A stretch of 64,000 nt of DNA from Bacillus sp. USDA818B3_A (GTDB lineage Bacteria; Bacillota; Bacilli; Bacillales; Cytobacillaceae): positions 59,357 to 123,356 of the forward strand of contig NZ_JAABNN010000014.1 in assembly GCF_009928415.1 (NCBI RefSeq), in the 5' to 3' direction. Numbering within the stretch: position 1 is the first letter of the stretch; each line of letters opens with the position of its first letter. The position numbers and the translations under genes were made by a program. Positions 31,608 to 40,068 of the stretch are shown piece by piece. Below the pieces are notes generated by a model, which ran no database searches, was not told where the DNA came from, and saw only the letters and a program-made list of their open reading frames with translations.

Positions 31608-31699
31608 TTTTATATCACTCTTTCCCAAATTGGTCATTCTTACATTTAATTCTATTTTTATTAACAAATCAATACAAGTTATTAAATCTTGCAAAGCAC

Positions 31700-31725
31700 A
31701 AAAAAAAGAGATGCATCAACATCCC
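31700..31725 (-). terminator. Terminator of the 31745 MFS gene
   Basis: Minus strand: GGGATG, loop, CATCTC (one G-U pair) and eight T residues. Confidence 0.6.
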
Positions 31726-31744
31726 TTCCTCCTATTTTGCCAAG

Positions 31745-33028
31745 TTAAATTAATTGATTTTTCCTTTTCAGAATGACATATAAGACAATACTGCATATTG
31801 AACATATAAGAGCTAGAACACCAATAAATCCGTACCCAGCCTGTAATCCCAAGGCCTCGTTTACTTTTTCACTATCATTCTTGAATAAACTGCTAATAAA
31901 ATCGATAATATAGCCAATCAATAGGTTCCCTATGACACTAGCAATTCCCATAAGTGTAACTGTAAAAGTTATCGCTGTTCCTGTACCTTTTGGGTAACGT
32001 TTAGCCAAAAGTGCCATAACGGTAGGATAAATTAATGCAATACCCACTCCCGAAATCGCAAATAGAATCGCTCCTTTTTCGCCTGATATAATCGCTGCTA
32101 TACTGCATATACCTGAAAAAGCGGAAGCAATAATAATCGATAAAGTAAAGCCAATCTTGTCTGTAACTGTACCTAATAATAGCCTTGCGAGCATAAAGAA
32201 TAGAAAAAACATCGACAGCATTCTAGAGGCATCGCTGATACTCCAACTATAAGTTTTTACCAAAAACTGTACAAGCCAGCTTCCAACTGCCATTTCAGAA
32301 ACCACACCGAAAGAAAGAATAGCAACGATGAGCCACGCAATGGGATCACGGAGAAGAGACTGATAGGAAGTCGTTTCTACATGTTCTTCATGAGTTTCCT
32401 TTGAAAATTTGCCCAATAGAGAAGGAATGATAGGCAGGATTGACAGCAGTAAAACAAAAAAATACATACCACGCCAACCGAGTTCCCCTCCAAACATGTT
32501 CCAGCCCATTAAAGAAGCACTTATCGTTGGGGCTACGGTGGAACTAAGCCCATAAAAAAAGTGAGATAAATTCATCATCATGCCGGTATTTTTAGTGAAA
32601 ATTTGGGCTGCCATGATACCCAGACCAATTTCAAGCATACCATTTCCAATATAAAGTAAAAAGAATGAAGCTGAGAGAGATGGGAAAGTGGATGATAAAT
32701 AAATCACACCCCCCGCTATTGCCATGGATAAAAAGGCCGTAACTCCGGTCCCCTTGATGCCTATTTTATTAGTTAATGCCGAGGTAAATGAACAAGCAAG
32801 AAGATAGCCCAAAGAATTTAAGGCTAATAGGATCCCAATTTGTGACTGACTTAAATGAAGTTCCGTTTGGATGATCGGAATTGCAGGGCCTTTTATATTT
32901 TCTGATAATCCAAAGATCAGAAAACCGCCAAATACGATACTTATTAGTACATAATAATTGTATTTCGGGTTCATCCGAGAGAGTGAGCCCATTTTTTCAG
33001 TACGAACAGTTGGTTGTTGTGAAGTCAT
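31745..33028 (-). CDS. MFS transporter
   Basis: A 427-residue major facilitator with 12 predicted membrane segments, a central hydrophilic loop (about 205-220) and a charged N-terminal tail of about 30 residues. The motif after segment 2 is degenerate (LTNKIG). Overall it resembles the FucP/sugar-type group, but substrate cannot be assigned. AGAAAGG precedes the ATG. Stands alone, facing away from the + strand gene at 33227. Confidence 0.8.
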   Translation of the reverse strand: MTSQQPTVRTEKMGSLSRMNPKYNYYVLISIVFGGFLIFGLSENIKGPAIPIIQTELHLSQSQIGILLALNSLGYLLACSFTSALTNKIGIKGTGVTAFLSMAIAGGVIYLSSTFPSLSASFFLLYIGNGMLEIGLGIMAAQIFTKNTGMMMNLSHFFYGLSSTVAPTISASLMGWNMFGGELGWRGMYFFVLLLSILPIIPSLLGKFSKETHEEHVETTSYQSLLRDPIAWLIVAILSFGVVSEMAVGSWLVQFLVKTYSWSISDASRMLSMFFLFFMLARLLLGTVTDKIGFTLSIIIASAFSGICSIAAIISGEKGAILFAISGVGIALIYPTVMALLAKRYPKGTGTAITFTVTLMGIASVIGNLLIGYIIDFISSLFKNDSEKVNEALGLQAGYGFIGVLALICSICSIVLYVILKRKNQLI

Positions 33029-33226
33029 AAAATGTCCTTTCTTTTTTAAGAAATATATTATTCTCTAGAAATAAGTGTTCCCTATAAATCTATCCTTCTT
33101 TAAGTTCATGTACCCGCATATAGTGTGATAAGTATTGAATCGAAGTCGAGATGAACATCCGGTTTTAGTAATGGGTGATCACGCAGGCAGTAAAAAAGCA
33201 ACATTTCTGTAAAGGATGTGTGGGCA

Positions 33227-33562
33227 GTGGATTTAAATACTTTTATCAAATTATACCAAGAATTTTTAAAAGATTGTGAACAAAAAGGCTGGATGGTTGA
33301 GGTATTAATAGAAGAATTCGGAAATTATCTCGCCGCCATCACAAATTTCGAAGGAATTGAAGTGCAGTTTTATATTGAGCTGGACCAAGAAAATTGTGTA
33401 CAACTTAGCAATACTACTAATCAAAGCCGGCTCGATTATGGCGTAATAAGAGACCAAGGAGAAGCAGACTTATTTGCCAAAGAAGTATTGGATCAATTCC
33501 ACCAGTATTGGGTAAATCATTTACCTAAGAGGTATTCAAGCTTTATTCTCTATAAAAGATAA
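33227..33562 (+). CDS. Hypothetical protein, 111 residues
   Basis: A small soluble acidic protein I do not recognise. The ORF is open from GTG 33218, but AAAGG at 33211-33215 is too close, so GTG 33227 is preferred. Predicted mixed alpha/beta: an N-terminal helix (TFIKLYQEFLKDCEQKG), strands with VQFYIELD, and a C-terminal helix. A well-formed terminator follows, which supports it as a real gene. Confidence 0.55.
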   Translation: MDLNTFIKLYQEFLKDCEQKGWMVEVLIEEFGNYLAAITNFEGIEVQFYIELDQENCVQLSNTTNQSRLDYGVIRDQGEADLFAKEVLDQFHQYWVNHLPKRYSSFILYKR

Positions 33563-33578
33563 TTCATAATAAATCTGT

Positions 33579-33615
33579 GAAGATATAATTGGGAATTATA
33601 TCTTCTTTTATTTTT
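33579..33615 (+). terminator. Terminator of the 33227 gene
   Basis: GAAGATATAATT, GGG loop, AATTATATCTTC, then TTTTATTTTT. Confidence 0.85.
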
Positions 33616-33684
33616 CTGCTAAAAAAAAGAGGATTAGGAAACCTAAAACTAAAATGGAAACTTTTATAGCTGGAGGGTTCACAA

Positions 33685-34677
33685 TTGAAATTAAGTGTAC
33701 TGGATCAATCTGTCATATGCAAAGGTGATTCGGCAAGCACTACCTTACAAAAAACGGTCAAACTTGCTCAATTAACTGAGGAATTAGGATACACTCGCTT
33801 TTGGGTGGCCGAACATCATAATACCAATGGAATCGCTGGCTCCTCTCCTGAAGTGCTCATTTCGCATATAGCTTCCAATACTAAAAAGATCCGTGTCGGC
33901 TCAGGAGGAGTATTACTTCCCCAGTATAGTCCTTATAAGATTGCCGAAAACTTCAAGGTATTAGAAGCCTTATTTCCGAATCGAATTGATGCAGGGATCG
34001 GCCGTTCCCCTGGCGGTTCCACGGCAACACGGCTGGCGCTCACAGATGGTTTAAGAAAAAGCTTGAATGAATTCCCTCGACAAGTTCAGGACTTGCAAAG
34101 TTTTTTACAAAACTCTATTCCAGAAAGCCACCCTTTCCATGATGTAAATGCCTACCCGGTTACACCAAATGTACCGGAACTATGGTTATTGGGTATTACG
34201 CACAGGGGGGCAAGACTGGCTGCAGAAAATGGAACAGCTTTTACTTATGGGCATTTTATCACACCAGTAAATGGACAGAGGGCTATGGAATATTATTTTA
34301 AGCATTTTCGTCCCTCGCCCTTTTTGGCACAGCCTAAGGCAAATGCATGCATCTTTGTTGTTTGTGCCACTACACAGGATCAAGCGGAAGAATTGGCGTT
34401 AAGTCAGGACTTATGGCTATTAGCCGTTGAAAAAGGTCTTGATACGAGAATCCCGTCCATTGAAGAAGCAAAGAAGATCCCTTTAACATCTGATGAACGA
34501 TTGAAGATACAGGAAAATCGAAAACGGATGATTATTGGTACCCCGGAAAAAGTTAAAACAGAAATTCTTCAGTTGTCTGAAAGGTACATGACTGAAGAAT
34601 TCATGATCATATGTAATATACATAATTTTGAGGATAAAATTAGAAGCTACCAATTGTTAGCTGAGACCATTCTATAA
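33685..34677 (+). CDS. Luciferase-like (LLM) flavin-dependent oxidoreductase
   Basis: A 330-residue bacterial-luciferase-fold protein of the group with B. subtilis YceB/YwcH. Hallmarks: GYTRFWVAEHHN (about 36-47), IRVGSGGVLLPQYSP and GRSPGG. Such enzymes use FMNH2 or F420; the group's physiological substrates are largely unknown. The start is TTG with GGAGGG 7 bases upstream. The stop lies only three bases from that of the convergent YitT-type gene, with no terminator between. Confidence 0.88.
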   Translation: MKLSVLDQSVICKGDSASTTLQKTVKLAQLTEELGYTRFWVAEHHNTNGIAGSSPEVLISHIASNTKKIRVGSGGVLLPQYSPYKIAENFKVLEALFPNRIDAGIGRSPGGSTATRLALTDGLRKSLNEFPRQVQDLQSFLQNSIPESHPFHDVNAYPVTPNVPELWLLGITHRGARLAAENGTAFTYGHFITPVNGQRAMEYYFKHFRPSPFLAQPKANACIFVVCATTQDQAEELALSQDLWLLAVEKGLDTRIPSIEEAKKIPLTSDERLKIQENRKRMIIGTPEKVKTEILQLSERYMTEEFMIICNIHNFEDKIRSYQLLAETIL

Positions 34678-34680
34678 AAA

Positions 34681-35259
34681 TTAAACATATAATTCCCGTT
34701 CAATCAGGGAAGTAGTTAAACCAACGGCAGCAATTGCCACACAAGAATAAAGGATTCTGTCTGAGGGAAGGACAGTAAAACCTGCCAGAACAATGAGTCC
34801 ATCAATTAATATGATGATCACTGCAATATTTATGGAAAAATTGGAGGAGATCATTTTAGCAAGTAAATCCGTTCCTCCAGTACTTGTCTTATATCGAAGC
34901 ATAAGACCAACACCCGTTCCTATCACTACTCCTCCGATTAATGCACCTGAAAGTGTTGAAACGTCAATCTGATAACGAAGGGGAGAAAGGAAATCAATAA
35001 ATAGAGAAGAGAACAACAGCCCTTGTACATTACTAAAAAAAGATCTTTTTTCATTTTTTGAAGCAATTAAACAGATGGGGAGACTCAAAGCTGCCATTAT
35101 CATTCCAGTCTGAAAGTCAAAGAAGTAATGCAGGATTAATGCAACTCCAAGGATCCCGCCGTCAATTAAATGATTAGGCACAAGAAACCCGTTTACGCCT
35201 ATTGCTAAGAGAAAGCTGCCAATAATAGTAGCCATAAATTGCTGGATAATAAGGATCAC
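34681..35259 (-). CDS. YitT-family membrane protein, short form lacking DUF2179
   Basis: A 192-residue membrane protein with five to six helices. The YitT/DUF161 signatures are clear: N-terminal GVNGFLVPNHLIDGGILGVAL and the repeated GTGVGLMLRYKTSTGGTDLLA. Typical YitT proteins run to about 280 residues with a cytosolic DUF2179 domain; here it is absent and the chain ends ERELYV. The listed start is GTG 35259; AAGGTGAT covers that codon, so the true start may be elsewhere. Function of the family unknown, possibly transport. Confidence 0.8.
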   Translation of the reverse strand: MILIIQQFMATIIGSFLLAIGVNGFLVPNHLIDGGILGVALILHYFFDFQTGMIMAALSLPICLIASKNEKRSFFSNVQGLLFSSLFIDFLSPLRYQIDVSTLSGALIGGVVIGTGVGLMLRYKTSTGGTDLLAKMISSNFSINIAVIIILIDGLIVLAGFTVLPSDRILYSCVAIAAVGLTTSLIERELYV

Positions 35260-35484
35260 CTTGTTCTGTCTTTTTAATCTATAAATATGTAGATAAAGGA
35301 AGATTAAGAATAAGATACCTGTAAGAATAAAAAAGTATGAATTACTAAATAGAACTTAGCCGATTTTAATAAAAAACAATTACATTTCTGAAATATTTAT
35401 TTTGTTATTAAGTCATATTATATATGTGTGAAATCAGAAAAGCCTTCGGCAGATATCCCCAATGGATTTCTTCTGGTTATTCCA

Positions 35485-35523
35485 CAAAAAAAGGGCTGCT
35501 GAGTATATTAGCAGCCCCTTTTT
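35485..35523 (-). terminator. Terminator of the 35533 gene
   Basis: GGGCTGCT and AGCAGCCC arms with A/T tracts on both sides. Confidence 0.88.
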
Positions 35524-35532
35524 CGGTAAGTA

Positions 35533-35676
35533 TCAGTCCTCAAATTTAAATTTTGGTAATCTTTCTAATGTTTCCACTTCCGGTAGGTCTTCCTGCTTTA
35601 CTTTGGATTTTTTTATCCTGAAGGAAATTAATATTCCGACCAAAAGAACCGCAAGTAACAGCAAAAGAAAAACCAT
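35533..35676 (-). CDS. Small single-span membrane protein
   Basis: A 47-residue protein: one hydrophobic helix (about 2-18, VFLLLLLAVLLVGILI), then basic RIKKSKVK and an acidic tail ending KFKFED. GGGAG is 9 bases before the ATG at 35676, and a strong terminator follows, which supports a real gene. I know no function. Confidence 0.6.
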   Translation of the reverse strand: MVFLLLLLAVLLVGILISFRIKKSKVKQEDLPEVETLERLPKFKFED

Positions 35677-35807
35677 TAGTAATCGCTCCCTTCCATTAAA
35701 AATTTCATCCGCCTTAGAATATATGCTGAGACAGCTTGTCATTTTAATTTCAATAATGTAAAAATTATTTTACAGTTAGTTAACTTTCATGATTATTGCT
35801 GCCAAAA

Positions 35808-35864
35808 AAATAAGCCATAACCATACAGTATCTTAATGAAATACTGCATACTTATGACTTATTT
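35808..35864 (-). terminator. Long hairpin terminator of the 35879 gene
   Basis: AAATAAG-CATAA pairs with TTATG-CTTATTT (one mismatch), with an inner CAGTAT/ATACTG stem; a T-run follows on the minus strand. Confidence 0.75.
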
Positions 35865-35878
35865 GTTCGAATTTTATT

Positions 35879-36121
35879 TTACGCGTATTTTATGCCTGCC
35901 ACTTTAATATTATTTTTATCAGCGGAGCAACAAGGTGTTACTGCATAGGTCATTTCACATTTTGGACAGTTCATTACGATTGTTTGTAATGTAAAAGTCT
36001 CTCCGCACTCACACGTAATCTCGTGAGCCACTGTCGGTGCAAAATTTTCCTTTCCCTTACTCTTCACATGATCAACAACAGCTTTTCCATCAACTAATTT
36101 CGAAGTACAACCGCAGCTCAT
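35879..36121 (-). CDS. Cysteine-rich zinc-ribbon-like small protein
   Basis: An 80-residue protein with eight cysteines: Cys3, 5, 37, 39, 52, 55, 64 and 65. CEC...CPKC (37-55) looks like a zinc ribbon, and the N-terminal CGC and CC near the end could bind a second metal. No partner gene suggests a role. GGAGGG lies upstream of the ATG and a hairpin terminator follows. Family unnamed to me. Confidence 0.7.
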   Translation of the reverse strand: MSCGCTSKLVDGKAVVDHVKSKGKENFAPTVAHEITCECGETFTLQTIVMNCPKCEMTYAVTPCCSADKNNIKVAGIKYA

Positions 36122-36254
36122 TTTTAACCCTCCAACTAGACTAAGTAATGTATGTTCAGAATATCACATAATTATCAAAAGCTCTGTGTCAAAAAAGCAA
36201 CAGATTGTACCAAACTGCTCCTTTTCTCCCCCCGCTTAACTTCTTCCATCCCCC

Positions 36255-36277
36255 TTTATAAATGGACCATTTATAAA
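36255..36277. promoter_or_regulatory. 23-bp perfect hyphenated palindrome
   Basis: TTTATAAATGG (36255-36265), A, CCATTTATAAA (36267-36277). In the 279-base divergent region between the zinc-ribbon and DUF2382 genes; likely a dimeric regulator site. Nothing else stands out there. Confidence 0.6.
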
Positions 36278-36400
36278 ATTAACAGGTGCGCAAATCAATT
36301 GTTAATTACAATTTTTTCAAAATGAATTAAAGAATAAAGAATTTTCTTCTGTACATTCTATTAAATGCTTGACCAACATCAACATACAAGGGGGATATTT

Positions 36401-36925
36401 ATGAGCGACTTCTTAGGATTATTCAGTGATGACAATACACAAAATGCAGCAAATCAAAATAGCCAGACTGATTCAAGTAACCAAGGGAACGATACCACTT
36501 CATCTACCCAGAGTAATCAAAATGACGGTACACTACAACTTCATAAAGAAGAGTTAGACATTTCAAAAAATAATGTAGATGCTGGAGAAGTAGTGATTTC
36601 AAAGGATGTAGTTGAAGATCAAAAAACGGTGGATGTTCCTGTCATGCATGAAGAAGTTGTTATAAAGAGAACCCCATTGAATAATGAACGAAGCGATTCA
36701 TCGTCTATCTCGCAGGAAACCATCACCATTCCTGTTTCTCAGGAAGAAGTGGAAGTAAATAAGTATGCGGTAACGACTGAAGAAATCTCCGCTTCTAAGC
36801 GTCAAGTCGAGGAAACACAACAAATCCAAGAGACGCTTAAACGCGAAGAAGCTCATGTTGATACAACTGGAAGTGTGAATATCGTTTCCGATTCGTCAAG
36901 CTTTAGCGATATAAATAACAGCTAA
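36401..36925 (+). CDS. DUF2382 (YsnF/AvaK-type) stress protein
   Basis: A 174-residue soluble protein: an N-terminal Asn/Gln/Ser-rich linker (about 8-43) then a DUF2382 domain (about 45-160) made of LHKEELDISKN, VPVMHEEVVIKR, ITIPVSQEEVEV and IQETLKREEAHVDTTG. YsnF-like proteins are linked to general stress in Bacillus; molecular role unknown. AAGGGGG sets the ATG at 36401. Its own terminator separates it from the paralogue downstream. Confidence 0.83.
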   Translation: MSDFLGLFSDDNTQNAANQNSQTDSSNQGNDTTSSTQSNQNDGTLQLHKEELDISKNNVDAGEVVISKDVVEDQKTVDVPVMHEEVVIKRTPLNNERSDSSSISQETITIPVSQEEVEVNKYAVTTEEISASKRQVEETQQIQETLKREEAHVDTTGSVNIVSDSSSFSDINNS

Positions 36926-36933
36926 GAACAAAA

Positions 36934-36975
36934 GCGCCTATTCATTGCATGGCAATGATTAGGCGCCCAGTTTTT
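36934..36975 (+). terminator. Terminator after the first DUF2382 gene
   Basis: GCGCCTA-TCATTGC, ATG, GCAATGA-TAGGCGC, followed by TTTTT. Confidence 0.88.
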
Positions 36976-36993
36976 CAATGGAGGGAAATTTAG

Positions 36994-37407
36994 TTGACTG
37001 AACAGCAGAATTCACCAATTAACCAACAAGATGATGTAACACTCCAACTGCATAAGGAAGAAATAGAGATAAAAAAGAAGTGGGTTGAAACAGCCGATGT
37101 AACGGTCTATAAGAAAAAATATACCGAGGAAAAGCAAATCCTGGTTCCAATCATCCGCGAAGACCTAATTATTGAGAAAAAGGTAGTAAGTCCAGAAAAT
37201 CCTGCGGATACAAAATTAGAAACGATTCGTATTCCTTTATCTGAGGAACGGATTGAAGTTACATTGACACCAGCCTTACTGAATGATGTTGAAGTTTATA
37301 AGAATCAATTTGAAGAGCTTATCCAGATTCAGGAAACTCTAAAACATGAAAAAGTCCACATTGATACGGTAGGAAATGTGAAAGAAGTTGACCAAGATCA
37401 AATATAA
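36994..37407 (+). CDS. DUF2382 protein, second copy
   Basis: A 137-residue DUF2382 protein, nearly all domain: LHKEEIEIKKKWVE, VPIIREDLIIEKK, IRIPLSEERIEV and IQETLKHEKVHIDTVG align with the preceding gene, without its Asn/Gln-rich linker. The two look like a tandem duplication that has diverged. TTG start with GGAGGG upstream. The initiation region overlaps the run-out of the previous terminator. Confidence 0.82.
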   Translation: MTEQQNSPINQQDDVTLQLHKEEIEIKKKWVETADVTVYKKKYTEEKQILVPIIREDLIIEKKVVSPENPADTKLETIRIPLSEERIEVTLTPALLNDVEVYKNQFEELIQIQETLKHEKVHIDTVGNVKEVDQDQI

Positions 37408-37524
37408 TCAAGCCTTTCTTGTATCCATCGTTTCCAGGTAATCTTTCTTGGTCATCTTCCTAGGTAGGGATAATTTTCTAGCTGCTCTCGAATAATAAAG
37501 AAAAACAGCTAAAGGAGTATTCCC

Positions 37525-37764
37525 GTGAAGCAACTATTCATAAATATCCTATTACTTCTCCTCGTTATTTCTCTCGTCACTTTTTTTGATATCATTCAAG
37601 GCCTAGGAGTTGCCGAAACACTTCATTGCTTTTTAATAATTAAGCAAATGTTTACTGGTGAGGAGTGGTTTCTTACCTTTTTGTTAATTTTTCCGCTGAT
37701 TTGCACTAAGCTCAACAAAATTTCACAAAAAAGGTACTCCTCGAAATCTATGATTGAGAAATAA
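37525..37764 (+). CDS. Small two-helix membrane protein
   Basis: A 79-residue protein with two hydrophobic segments (about 4-24 and 47-62) and a basic C terminus. GTG start with AAAGGAG 7 bases before. Its last 17 bases overlap the 3' end of the convergent gerB-type gene. Not recognised; possibly a small accessory protein of the germination receptor, by position only. Confidence 0.5.
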   Translation: MKQLFINILLLLLVISLVTFFDIIQGLGVAETLHCFLIIKQMFTGEEWFLTFLLIFPLICTKLNKISQKRYSSKSMIEK

Positions 37765-38848
37765 ACTTTTGTTTCATTATAGCAATAAGCAACAGGGTGA
37801 CAGGTATGATTATTTGAAACGGAAGATGCAGGTAATACGGGACATATTTGATCCCCTCATTTAAATGGTCAATATAATTGGAAGCAATGACACGCGCGGT
37901 AATTAAAACTATGATCCCTAAAGGGTAGATCAACTTTTGCGGATGTTCTATCTTAAACACATCTACCGCCCCAATAATGGCACAAAAGAAAAAGACTGTT
38001 ATTTTTACAAATCCTAAAATTACCATACTAATGATAACAACGATATCTAATCGCTGGACAAAATCAGCAATGTTAATGTAACCAACAGCGGTAAGAATGG
38101 GAAATGCTGAACGAGAAGTAATATCTGCACCAGCTATTAAAATGTTTAAGAGAGAAAAAATCAACAAAACAATCCCACTCAAGCTAACCCCTAAAATCCC
38201 TATTTTGCGAGCACTTTCATGTTTGTTTAAGAAAGGTAATAACATGGTAAAGGTAATCATTTCACCGAACGGGAACGTAATAGTAGCAGGAAAAAATGTT
38301 TTAAAAATTGGCTGCCAACCGTTTTCTAATACTGGTTGGAGATGTTTAAAGTTTATAACCCCACTAGCCACTTCAAAAATTATAAGAAGCAGAAGAATCG
38401 ATATAATGACAAAGAGACAGAGTTCTGAAATCCGAAAAAACACTTCGATCCCTTTATATGCAGCGTACATCACACACATAACCATGATAATACCAATCGA
38501 AATTAGTGAACTTCTTGGGTAGGCCGTTATAACTAAGAGTTCTTCGAAATCACGTAAAATCCTCGAAGCGATGTAAATAAAGTAGACTACATATAAAAGA
38601 GCCAATATTTTCCCTACATACCGCCCGACTATTTTTTCAAGGTAACTGGTTAACGGCAAAGATGGAAACATATGATTTAACTTTAAAAATACAAAATAAA
38701 GTCCACAGCCAAAGACAATTCCCATTGATATGGTAATCCATGCATCCTGCTTAGCTTCACCAGCCATTCCTAATAGGATGGCACTCCCTAATTCAAATAA
38801 AAAAATCACACTAAACAACTGAAACCCATTAATTTTTGCCTGTCCCAA
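37748..38848 (-). CDS. Spore germinant receptor B subunit (GerB/GerKB family)
   Basis: A membrane permease-like subunit of 366 residues with about ten helices, APC-superfamily fold, belonging to the endospore germination permease family. It forms the inner-membrane germinant receptor with the A and C proteins encoded upstream. The frame opens at GTG 38860, but AAGGGG abuts that codon; TTG 38848 is correctly spaced and preferred. Gene order A-C-B is that of gerK. The germinant cannot be deduced. Confidence 0.92.
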   Translation of the reverse strand: MGQAKINGFQLFSVIFLFELGSAILLGMAGEAKQDAWITISMGIVFGCGLYFVFLKLNHMFPSLPLTSYLEKIVGRYVGKILALLYVVYFIYIASRILRDFEELLVITAYPRSSLISIGIIMVMCVMYAAYKGIEVFFRISELCLFVIISILLLLIIFEVASGVINFKHLQPVLENGWQPIFKTFFPATITFPFGEMITFTMLLPFLNKHESARKIGILGVSLSGIVLLIFSLLNILIAGADITSRSAFPILTAVGYINIADFVQRLDIVVIISMVILGFVKITVFFFCAIIGAVDVFKIEHPQKLIYPLGIIVLITARVIASNYIDHLNEGIKYVPYYLHLPFQIIIPVTLLLIAIMKQKFISQS

Positions 38849-38868
38849 TTGGTTTGCCACCCCTTAAT

Positions 38869-40053
38869 TTAGAATGGATAAGGCTTGATTCGCATTCCTG
38901 TTCCATCAATATTTACCTTCACTTCGACATTAATCTTAGCCTCAGAAAAGAACTTTTTCCATTTTCGCTTATGATCTTTCCATATTTTCGGATGTGTTAT
39001 ATGTAACATTTCTCCAAATCCGAATACATCACTTTGCAACTTTTGAGCAGTAAAAATCCCATCTTTGATTTCTTTTTCTAATTCCTTTTCCGCTTTTTGC
39101 TCATATTGTTTTAACACTTCCCGTTTGCTTATATCTTTGTTACATAGTAATTCCACAATATGACCAGATGCTTTTACCTCTGTTGTAATGAACGCTTGGT
39201 TATTTTTCACATTAACGTTTGTATCACTCTTCAGTCGGTCCACAATTATATTGTTATAATGCTCTTTATCACACTGAAATCTTACGTTTGTATCCTTTAT
39301 TTTATTTTTAATAATTAGTAAAGACTTTGTCTTACTGCCATCCAGCCAGCCGACTAGTTTCCCTCCTTTGAACATGGCGACTCCATTCAGTTTTGTAAAT
39401 GTTTTATTCATCGTTTCTAAGTTCTCATTACGACCGCCAATTTTTTTACTGCCAACAATGCTTACTCCACTGATTGCTGGTTCTGAACCATCATTTGTTA
39501 AGTCCTCAATCACTTCATAAATTTTCGTTTGATCATGTTCCCCTATATTTTTTGAGGAGTTCTTTATTTTTCCGACAAGCGCTTGAACAGGAATTTTATC
39601 TATGGTAGAGAGCATATCCATTGTGGTTTTTACCCCGGCGCCGCGTGCAATTAAAACGGGAACATTGGCTCGAGCCCCTGCATCCCGCTCAAACACATCA
39701 AAAATAAAATTCAAACTTTCTTTTTTTGCCAATTGTTCTCCAATGACTACTAATTGTATGTGAGAATAGATATTTTGCCGAGAAAAAAAATTAGCTGTAT
39801 TCCCTGCTGCTTCATATATCGTTTTGCCGGTAGCTTGATAGTTAATAATAGGTGTGGAACCAGAACCTGTCCCTTTCGCAGCATTTTCACTCGGTTTAAC
39901 CGTTTGGTATGTCACTTCGTAAAGCCCTTCTTTAGGTAAATAATCAATTCCAATTCCGAGGACGATGGATAATTGATTCAATTCTTTGTAATTTGAACAT
40001 CCAGAGAGGATCGTTAGTATGAATAGAATGATAATTAATAACACCTTTCCCAT
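38869..40053 (-). CDS. Spore germinant receptor C lipoprotein (Ger(x)C family)
   Basis: A lipoprotein of about 394 residues, with lipobox LSGC after a short signal sequence and the family start YKELNQLSIVLGIGIDY. Three-domain GerC architecture is expected. The C terminus has the typical WKKFFSEAKINVEVKVNIDGTG. Two adjacent ATGs follow GAGGGG; the second (40053) has better spacing. Between A and B genes, 15 to 20 bases each side. Confidence 0.93.
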   Translation of the reverse strand: MGKVLLIIILFILTILSGCSNYKELNQLSIVLGIGIDYLPKEGLYEVTYQTVKPSENAAKGTGSGSTPIINYQATGKTIYEAAGNTANFFSRQNIYSHIQLVVIGEQLAKKESLNFIFDVFERDAGARANVPVLIARGAGVKTTMDMLSTIDKIPVQALVGKIKNSSKNIGEHDQTKIYEVIEDLTNDGSEPAISGVSIVGSKKIGGRNENLETMNKTFTKLNGVAMFKGGKLVGWLDGSKTKSLLIIKNKIKDTNVRFQCDKEHYNNIIVDRLKSDTNVNVKNNQAFITTEVKASGHIVELLCNKDISKREVLKQYEQKAEKELEKEIKDGIFTAQKLQSDVFGFGEMLHITHPKIWKDHKRKWKKFFSEAKINVEVKVNIDGTGMRIKPYPF

Positions 40054-40068
40054 CATTACCCCTCAATC

